Assembly: GCA_964477295.1 (NCBI GenBank)
Contig: CAYZEZ010000130.1
Location: 1 to 12,520, forward strand
Origin: CAYZEZ01 sp964477295
Lineage (GTDB): Bacteria; Bacteroidota; Bacteroidia; Bacteroidales; SM23-62
Direction of reading: 5' to 3'
DNA length: 12,520 bases
Each line of letters begins with the position of its first letter. The stretch's first letter is position 1. Below, in pieces: positions 7,445 to 12,520 of the stretch. The position numbers and the translations under genes are program-made. A model generated the notes under the pieces. That model was not told where the DNA came from. It did not search any database and saw only the letters and a list, made by a program, of their open reading frames with translations.

Positions 7445-8737
7445 ATGAACAGAAAGGTTGCCTTTAAAACATTAGGATGCCGGCTAAACCAGTTCGAAAC
7501 TAATTCACTGGTTTCTGAGTTCACCGGGGCAGGGTACCGTGTGGTTGATTTCAATGATCCTGCCGATATATATGTAGTCAATACCTGCACGGTAACGGGT
7601 CAGAGTGATAAAAAATCCCGTAACCTCATACGTCAGGCATCAAAAAAGAACAATAATGCATTGGTTATTGCCGCCGGCTGCATGGTTTCAAATCCCAGGA
7701 TAGAACATCCTTCGAATCAGAATGTAACCTATTATGTTGAAAATAAGAGAAAAAGTTCAATATTTTCAATTGTAGAAGCCCATTTTGAAGGGGAAATCAT
7801 GGATCCTGAAAACTTCGAACCTGATGTTTTTAGTTATAAACCAGCCAGAACAACTTTACTTACCAGGAGCCTGATCAAGATCCAGGATGGATGCGATAAT
7901 TACTGCACATTTTGTATCGTCCCGTTTGTAAGGGGACGGGCGATAAGCAGGCCTGTAAATGATATCCTGGATAATATCCGGAAGGTTCTTGAATATGGAT
8001 TTAAAGAAATTGTGGTAACCGGTGTAAATATTGGAAGATACCAGTGGGAAGGGACCTCGTTTGGAGACCTGGTAGCAAAAATTCTGGATATCCCGGGCGA
8101 TTTCAGGGTCAGGATCTCTTCCATGGAACCGGAAGGATTTGAAGATAAATTCATAGACCTGTTCGCAAATCCGAAATTAATGCCACACCTTCATCTTTGT
8201 GTTCAGAGCGGTTCAGACCAGGTATTACTCAGGATGAGGCGAATGTACAACCTGAAGGGATACCTGAACATTATTGATAAGATCGGTGGTAAATATGCAG
8301 ATTTCAATTTCACCACCGATATAATTGTAGGGTTCCCGGGAGAAACCGATGAGGATTTTCAGGCCTCCTGCAAGGTGGCTCGCGATATAGGATTCAGCCA
8401 TATACATACTTTTAAATATTCTGTGAGAAAAGGAACAAGGGCCGGCCGGATGCCCGACCAGGTGCCTTATAAAATAAAGAATGAAAGAAGTGAGATTATC
8501 CGGGAAATTTCAGAAAAAAACAAACGGACCTATCGCTCTTCCCTCATCGGAAAAACACAAAATGTCCTTGTGGAAAAAGTAAATGGTAACACTGGACTTG
8601 GATATGGGGAACTATATGTTCCGGTTGAATTTACCCATCCGGTAATGAAGAATAATATGTTGAAGGAAGTAACAATTTCCGGGATCCGTGAAGGAAAAGA
8701 TCCGGTCCTGATTGGGACCCTTTTAAACTCAGAATAA
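7445..8737 (+). CDS. mtaB: MtaB, tRNA N6-threonylcarbamoyladenosine methylthiotransferase
   Basis: The 430-residue protein should convert t6A37 to ms2t6A37 in tRNAs reading ANN codons. Auxiliary-cluster cysteines are C12 (KTLGCRLNQFET), C48 (VVNTCTV) and C79 (AAGCM). Radical SAM cysteines are C150, C154 and C157 (DGCDNYCTFCIVPFVRG). TGVNIGRY takes the place of the GQNVN motif of MiaB, and GCRLNQ is the MtaB/YqeV form. A short TRAM-like tail ends the chain. I chose the ATG at 7445 because it starts directly before the first beta strand. A TTG two codons upstream (7439) would overlap the miaB stop by 4 bases and add only Met-Ile. The tight junction indicates co-transcription and probably coupled translation with miaB. 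Confidence 0.9.
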   Translation: MNRKVAFKTLGCRLNQFETNSLVSEFTGAGYRVVDFNDPADIYVVNTCTVTGQSDKKSRNLIRQASKKNNNALVIAAGCMVSNPRIEHPSNQNVTYYVENKRKSSIFSIVEAHFEGEIMDPENFEPDVFSYKPARTTLLTRSLIKIQDGCDNYCTFCIVPFVRGRAISRPVNDILDNIRKVLEYGFKEIVVTGVNIGRYQWEGTSFGDLVAKILDIPGDFRVRISSMEPEGFEDKFIDLFANPKLMPHLHLCVQSGSDQVLLRMRRMYNLKGYLNIIDKIGGKYADFNFTTDIIVGFPGETDEDFQASCKVARDIGFSHIHTFKYSVRKGTRAGRMPDQVPYKIKNERSEIIREISEKNKRTYRSSLIGKTQNVLVEKVNGNTGLGYGELYVPVEFTHPVMKNNMLKEVTISGIREGKDPVLIGTLLNSE

Positions 8738-8743
8738 CGAATA

Positions 8744-8827
8744 ATGAATTACGAAGGAGAAGAAGCACACACGAATCCCCACCTCCACACCAACGAAAAA
8801 AGAAGAACCAGGAACTATATAAAATGA
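8744..8827 (+). other. Possible 27-codon upstream ORF overlapping the deacylase start
   Basis: An ATG at 8744 opens 27 codons ending in TGA at 8825-8827, overlapping the ATG of the next gene (ATGA at 8824-8827). The product would be hydrophilic, rich in Glu, His, Asn and Arg, and is not recognisable. Overlap of this type often couples translation, but 27 codons can occur by chance. The gap it fills (8738-8823) is strikingly T-poor between about 8755 and 8815. Confidence 0.2.
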
Positions 8828-9318
8828 ACGGAGATCCAAGACTGTATCAGATTCTTAACGAATTAGAAATTCCATTCGATTATTACGAACACCCGCCGGT
8901 TCCCACTGTTGAGGAAGCTGCCAGGTACTGGGAAGGGATAGATTCAACCCATTGTAAGAACCTGTTCTTCCGCAATCACAAAGGGAACAAGCATTACCTG
9001 GTTATCCTGGAACATACTAACCGGCTGGCTATCAGGGATCTCGAACAGATGTTAAAACAGGGAAAACTCAGCCTTGGCTCCGACAGGAGGCTTGAAAAAT
9101 ATATGGGTTTAACTGCCGGATCAGTCTCTCCGTTCGGACTGATAAATGATGGTGAGAATCATGTTCACATTTTTATGGATGAAAAATTAAAAACCTCATC
9201 AAGGCTTAGTTTCCATCCGAATATTAACACGGCTACACTGGTGATCGCATACCATCATTTCATAAAATTTATGGAATGGAGTGGCAACTCGTATGAATTT
9301 ATTAACCTGGTTGAATAA
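8824..9318 (+). CDS. YbaK/ProX-type aminoacyl-tRNA deacylase (PrdX-like)
   Basis: The 164-residue single-domain protein belongs to the YbaK/ProX/PrdX family of trans-editing enzymes, which hydrolyse wrongly charged tRNA such as Ala-tRNA(Pro). The conserved lysine sits in CKNLFFRN (K45). LGSDRRLEKYMGL (84-96), GSVSPFGLIND (99-109) and HPNINTATL (131-139) form the usual pocket wall. The spacing fits the PrdX/ProX subfamily better than YbaK, so mischarged alanyl-tRNA(Pro) is the likeliest substrate; the exact specificity is inferred. The gene follows mtaB by 86 bp and is ended by the terminator 20 bp downstream. Together with miaB and mtaB it forms a tRNA-fidelity cluster. Confidence 0.85.
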   Translation: MNGDPRLYQILNELEIPFDYYEHPPVPTVEEAARYWEGIDSTHCKNLFFRNHKGNKHYLVILEHTNRLAIRDLEQMLKQGKLSLGSDRRLEKYMGLTAGSVSPFGLINDGENHVHIFMDEKLKTSSRLSFHPNINTATLVIAYHHFIKFMEWSGNSYEFINLVE

Positions 9319-9337
9319 AATATTTAGTGGCTGCTCC

Positions 9338-9362
9338 CCGCTGCGACCTACGGCGGTTTTTT
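9338..9362 (+). terminator. Intrinsic terminator after the deacylase gene
   Basis: CCGCTG at 9338-9343 pairs with CGGCGG at 9351-9356 (one G-T pair) around a 7-base loop and is followed by six T residues (9357-9362). It would end the rightward miaB-mtaB-deacylase transcript. On the other strand the stem is not followed by T residues, so it should act in one direction only. The remaining bases to 9435 hold a perfect 14-bp AT palindrome (9374-9387) and nothing else I can name. Confidence 0.7.
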
Positions 9363-9435
9363 GGACATAATCCATTTATTAATAAATCCGATTATCCGAT
9401 GACTGAAGCAAATGGCAAGATGAGCTGACGGAAAT

Positions 9436-10137
9436 TTATAATCCAAGAAACAACACGGCACAGGCGCTAAGTGCAATTGTAGCCCCGGCAAGAGCATGCG
9501 TGTATCTTTCAAGCTTACCAAGTTTTACAAACTTCAATCCATAAGAGGTCAGGATCACCATAACGACCATGGTCACTATTGTAACCAGTGAAAAAACCAG
9601 TGAAACCTGGACAATCCCCCAGGTGCTCTTATCAGCTGCCGGAACCATTACAATGGGGATTAATGGTTCACAGGGGCCAAGGATAAAAATTGTAAAAAGT
9701 ATCCAGGGAGTAATATTAGGTTTATGAAAATGCGAATGTTCATTAGCATGCACATGTTCATGCAGGTGAGCAGTACCGTCATCATGGAGATGCATATGCT
9801 TGTGAGGTCTCCTGTTATAGGCCCTGATTAATCCATAGATCATATACCCTATTCCAAATGCAAAGAACAGCCATGCAGCCAGGTCTCCCCGTACTCCTTC
9901 GATCCCCTCCAGCTTCGAAACTCCAATTCCGGCTGCTATGCCAACGGCACCAATCAGTATTGAGCTCCCGACATGACCAAAACCACACAGGATGGTAATC
10001 CAGGTAGTTTTAAACAGCGACCACCTTCTTGCCCTTGAAATAACAATGAACGGAAGGTAGTGATCAGGCCCCAATACCGTATGCACCAACGCGATGGTTG
10101 CTGCAGTTACCGTAAGCACACCTAAATTTGATTCCAT
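9436..10137 (-). CDS. Six-helix membrane protein with His-rich loop, NicO/RcnA-like
   Basis: The 233-residue protein has about six hydrophobic helices split 3+3 by a hydrophilic loop. TM1 holds HTVLGPDHYLPF (H19, D25, H26), close to but one residue longer than the H-x4-D-H signature of nickel/cobalt permeases. GFGHVGSS (52-59) is a second polar motif in a helix. The loop at 112-138 contains 11 histidines in 27 residues, as in the metal-sensing loops of NicO/RcnA transporters. GPCEPLIP (154-161) opens the second half. A role in nickel or cobalt movement across the inner membrane is the best guess; direction and metal are not shown. A member of the UreH/SafE-like group is the alternative. It lies 44 bp after the hydrolase gene, with its own probable promoter. 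Confidence 0.7.
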   Translation of the reverse strand: MESNLGVLTVTAATIALVHTVLGPDHYLPFIVISRARRWSLFKTTWITILCGFGHVGSSILIGAVGIAAGIGVSKLEGIEGVRGDLAAWLFFAFGIGYMIYGLIRAYNRRPHKHMHLHDDGTAHLHEHVHANEHSHFHKPNITPWILFTIFILGPCEPLIPIVMVPAADKSTWGIVQVSLVFSLVTIVTMVVMVILTSYGLKFVKLGKLERYTHALAGATIALSACAVLFLGL

Positions 10138-10165
10138 GGAAATATACTCTTGAGAAACGAAGGAT

Positions 10166-10196
10166 CAAATAAACCAAAGATTTACGTCAATTCAAA
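10166..10196 (-). promoter_or_regulatory. Probable promoter for the NicO-like gene
   Basis: On the - strand, TTTG (10196-10193) is followed after 19 bp by TTTATTTG (10173-10166), one mismatch from TAnnTTTG. Transcription would start near 10160, leaving a leader of about 22 bases. The -33 box lies inside the last codons of the upstream hydrolase gene, so the transporter can probably be expressed on its own. Confidence 0.4.
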
Positions 10197-11228
10197 GACA
10201 TCACCCACCTTTGGGACAATAAATTTTGAGTTCAGATCGCGAAGTTCGGCCTGGGCGTTGGTCCAGTTTTCAAGCTGTGTGGGATTAAATATCGGCTGGT
10301 TGTGATATTTCTGGTCTTCTACGCCTCCATAATGTGCGAGTATTACCTGCTCGAAAAAGTTCATCTTCACAAACTCAAACACAGATAAAGGTGGAATTTG
10401 TCCTGCATAGGCCAGGAACTCATCAAAATATGGATGCAGATGTTCATCTCTTATCCTGTTCATATGCGAAGCCATCAGGTGGGTTGGGGAATAATTCCTG
10501 ATCCATTCCTTCAAGTATTTAGATTGATCCTTCCCATCCGGATCTTCGCTGATGATACTCCAGTGATTCGACCGGGTGTACGGAAACCTGTTATTCGCAT
10601 CTGTAAACAGGAACTTTGAGTCATGGATATACCTGTAATCGGCCTTCCTCAGCAGGGGACATAAAACATCTCCAGTAAACACAGCTTTTGCTCCGTTCTT
10701 CACTTCAAACACAAGCATTTCCGGACCTGATACACGCTCTCCGTGAAATACAGGGAATGAAGTCAGCCTGAGATCCTTTGCCATTTCAATATCAATAGCG
10801 GCCCCCGGTTTTAGTTCCCTGAAATCGGCCAGCTCTTCAACCTGCGGAAACGACTGGCAGACAAAATCCCATCCTTTCCGGCCAACATATAACGGGATTT
10901 TCTTTTTGTTTTCGTGGAACTTATAATAACTCTGGATGATCCAATCAAGCGACAACGTATGATCGAGATGCGAATGGGTAAGGCAGATTGCATCAGGCAG
11001 CCGGTTCTGGGCTTGAAGCAGGTATTGAACAATGCCATGGCCTGCATCAATCAAAACCTCCCATTCGATATTTTCTTTTGTAAAAGGCAATCCGGAAGCC
11101 TTAATGATTGAGAATGAAGCATTTGATAACTCCTGGTATTGATGGTGATCGTAGAAAGGATGATCCGTTCCCAGCAAAACCGGCCATGCATTGCCTGTAC
11201 CATTTATGCGTATGTAAATATTTGACAT
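10182..11228 (-). CDS. Metallo-beta-lactamase-fold hydrolase (RNase Z/PhnP-like)
   Basis: The 348-residue cytoplasmic protein has a complete dinuclear metal site. It includes H85, H87, D89 and H90 in LTHSHLDH, H162 in FPVFHGE, D187 in FTGDV, and H255 in MASHMNR. The N-terminus (INGTGNAWPVLLG) matches the opening strand of the RNase Z/PhnP-like branch of the superfamily. LIDAGHG (59-65) is the usual strand-turn before the metal motif. The C-terminal 70 residues or so are poorly characterised and may shape the active site. The substrate (a phosphodiester, cyclic nucleotide or other ester) cannot be read from sequence. There is no signal peptide. It is followed by the membrane protein gene and preceded, across the palindromic repeats, by the S46 peptidase gene. 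Confidence 0.8.
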   Translation of the reverse strand: MSNIYIRINGTGNAWPVLLGTDHPFYDHHQYQELSNASFSIIKASGLPFTKENIEWEVLIDAGHGIVQYLLQAQNRLPDAICLTHSHLDHTLSLDWIIQSYYKFHENKKKIPLYVGRKGWDFVCQSFPQVEELADFRELKPGAAIDIEMAKDLRLTSFPVFHGERVSGPEMLVFEVKNGAKAVFTGDVLCPLLRKADYRYIHDSKFLFTDANNRFPYTRSNHWSIISEDPDGKDQSKYLKEWIRNYSPTHLMASHMNRIRDEHLHPYFDEFLAYAGQIPPLSVFEFVKMNFFEQVILAHYGGVEDQKYHNQPIFNPTQLENWTNAQAELRDLNSKFIVPKVGDVFELT

Positions 11229-11240
11229 CTATATCAATTG

Positions 11241-11260
11241 CCATCGGTTTCAACCGACGG
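11241..11260. repeat. REP-like palindrome A
   Basis: CCATCGGTTTCAACCGACGG forms an 8-bp stem with one A-C mismatch and a TTCA loop, followed by TTATAATAAG. It resembles short intergenic palindromes common in Bacteroidota genomes. No T-tract follows on the - strand, so it is not an obvious terminator for the leftward genes. Confidence 0.6.
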
Positions 11261-11289
11261 TTATAATAAGAGGTTTACAAATCCCAAAT

Positions 11290-11309
11290 CCGTCCGCTGA
11301 AACGGACGG
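11290..11309. repeat. REP-like palindrome B
   Basis: CCGTCCGCTGAAACGGACGG forms an 8-bp stem with a C-A mismatch next to a TGAA loop, followed by TTATTAATCA. It shares length, ends and the following TTAT with palindrome A, 49 bp away, but the loop is the reverse complement of A's. Three bases separate it from the S46 peptidase stop codon. Confidence 0.6.
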
Positions 11310-11312
11310 TTA

Positions 11313-12520
11313 TTAATCAATAATATCCAGCTCATTAATCAAGTGATGAGCCCCGGCATATTTATCTATTATAAAAAGTACATACCTGATATCTACAGCA
11401 ATATTGCGACACTGCTCCGGATCATACATATAATCACTCATCGTTCCCTCCCAATCCCTGTCAAAATTAAGGCCAATCAACTGGCCCTCGGCATTTAGAA
11501 CCGGACTACCACTATTGCCACCCGAAGTATGGTTACTGGCAATAAAGCAAACCGGCATGGTTCCATCCATACCGTAACGGCCAAAATCCTTTTCCCGGTA
11601 TAGTGTTTTAAGCCTGTCAGGAATGACATAATCATAACCTCCCGTTGCTTCCTTCTGGAAAACTCCCTTTAACGTAGTCATATTACCATACCTCACAGCA
11701 TCCCTGGGGAAATATTCCTCAATCTTGCCATATGTTACCCGCATTGTCAGGTTAGCATCCGGGTAGAAAACGGTTTCCTTCTCCATCTCCATTAATCCTT
11801 CCACGTACAACCTGTATTTTTGATTCAATAAAGCCCTCAATTGATCATATTCATAGCTTGAAATTCCAAGAATCCTATCAAATTGCTTTTTTAACTGATA
11901 TGCTGGATCCTTCCGGATCTTCCTGGCTGTCTTTTCATTAAAATTATCCACCAGATCTATTAACGCCTGTTGGTCAGTGAGTATGGTCTTTTTATAAACC
12001 CAATCAGTAAATCTTTTATAATCGTTCTTAAATTTTTTCTCCAGGATCCCTGTAAAAAGCTCAGGATAATATTCAGGCTCCAAATCGGTCTTATAAACCT
12101 CAATCAACCGTTGAAAGATTTTTTGATCAATGGGTTGATAATAGTCTTTGAAGTAGGAATTAACATCCGCCTTAAATGCCTTCGCTGCATCTTCATATTC
12201 TTCGGATGATCTATCAAAAGATAATGCATCTGTAAGAAACCTGTCAAGGTTGGATGCCATTCTTAGTATTTCGATCGATCTCACAATTTCTCGCTCATAA
12301 TCATTCGCCAGGTACAGGGGTTCCAGCTCCGTATAAATCTTTTTAAAATCCTCCATTAAATCCCCGTATTTCTCTTTCCTGCCCGGATTCTCTTCAACCC
12401 AGTCACTAAAATCAGCTTCACGCTTTTGTTTCACTTCAATCGCATTCAACCTGTCGAGTCCTTTCAGCATCCCATCCCATTTCTTCCAGGCATTTGTAAC
12501 ACCACTGTATTTCGATGCAT
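11313..12520 (-). CDS. S46 family dipeptidyl peptidase, DPP11-like, C-terminal part
   Basis: The frame is open to the right edge, so the N-terminal part, with the signal peptide and catalytic His and Asp, lies outside. I extend it past the internal Met at 12470, because SKYSGVTNAWKKW directly upstream is typical S46 sequence. Counted from that Met, residues 1-230 form the alpha-helical domain, and the catalytic serine is S320 in TSGGNSGSPV. LIGLNFDRDWEG and VDIRYVLFIIDK close the protease fold. R338 lies 18 residues after the serine. In the family this position is Arg in DPP11, which prefers Asp or Glu at P1, and Gly in DPP7, which prefers hydrophobic residues. The enzyme should release acidic dipeptides from peptides in the periplasm. 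No defect is visible. Confidence 0.9.
   Translation of the reverse strand, partial: ASKYSGVTNAWKKWDGMLKGLDRLNAIEVKQKREADFSDWVEENPGRKEKYGDLMEDFKKIYTELEPLYLANDYEREIVRSIEILRMASNLDRFLTDALSFDRSSEEYEDAAKAFKADVNSYFKDYYQPIDQKIFQRLIEVYKTDLEPEYYPELFTGILEKKFKNDYKRFTDWVYKKTILTDQQALIDLVDNFNEKTARKIRKDPAYQLKKQFDRILGISSYEYDQLRALLNQKYRLYVEGLMEMEKETVFYPDANLTMRVTYGKIEEYFPRDAVRYGNMTTLKGVFQKEATGGYDYVIPDRLKTLYREKDFGRYGMDGTMPVCFIASNHTSGGNSGSPVLNAEGQLIGLNFDRDWEGTMSDYMYDPEQCRNIAVDIRYVLFIIDKYAGAHHLINELDIID

Noticed and set aside
9374..9387. Perfect 14-bp palindrome ATTTATTAATAAAT in the convergent gap.
   Set aside because: It is entirely A/T, so chance formation is likely, and there is no GC stem or gene start nearby.
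9399..9428. Nine-codon frame ATG...TGA between the terminator and the NicO-like gene.
   Set aside because: It is too short, has no supporting signals, and lies just after a terminator.
9754..9803. Repetitive CAT/ATG-rich stretch considered as a DNA repeat or array.
   Set aside because: It is the coding sequence of the histidine-rich loop (CAT/CAC codons on the - strand), not an independent repeat.

Overview
The window looks like chromosomal DNA of a Bacteroidota bacterium, probably an anaerobic or facultative environmental member of a Bacteroidales-like lineage. Three things point there: a secreted protein with a type IX secretion (T9SS) C-terminal sorting domain, an S46-family dipeptidyl peptidase, and Bacteroidota-type promoters (TTTG about 20 bp before TAnnTTTG). 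Genes are tightly packed, with no gene-free stretch above about 120 bases. I saw no tRNA, rRNA, CRISPR array, IS element or phage gene.

Bases 1-3320 (+ strand) hold the distal part of a NAD-linked bidirectional [NiFe] hydrogenase operon: the 3' end of a probable hoxF, then hoxU (iron-sulfur diaphorase subunit), hoxY (small hydrogenase subunit), hoxH (NiFe catalytic subunit) and a hoxW-type maturation protease. The cysteine ligands of the iron-sulfur clusters and the NiFe site are all present. HoxH ends in a removable tail, and the matching protease gene starts 5 bp after it. The enzyme would couple H2 to NAD(H) in the cytoplasm. The upstream hox genes and the hyp maturation genes lie outside the window or elsewhere.

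Bases 3400-5154 (+) encode a secreted multidomain T9SS cargo protein with its own promoter. Bases 5273-9318 (+) hold a small FAD/NAD(P)H oxidoreductase, two adjacent radical-SAM tRNA methylthiotransferases (a divergent MiaB, then MtaB) and a YbaK/ProX-type aminoacyl-tRNA deacylase. The last three all concern tRNA quality or decoding. The run ends in an intrinsic terminator at 9338-9362.

Bases 9436-12520 are on the - strand. Read from the right edge, they hold the C-terminal part of an S46 dipeptidyl peptidase with the DPP11-type arginine, a pair of 20-bp palindromic REP-like repeats, a metallo-beta-lactamase-fold hydrolase, and a six-helix membrane protein with a histidine-rich loop resembling NicO/RcnA-type nickel/cobalt transporters. 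A possible theme, by inference only, is a peptide-fermenting anaerobe that moves reductant through H2 and must handle nickel.

I found no convincing wholly new system. The best leads are the unusual MiaB, the histidine-rich transporter near a nickel enzyme, the paired palindromes with opposite loops, and several translation-start oddities.
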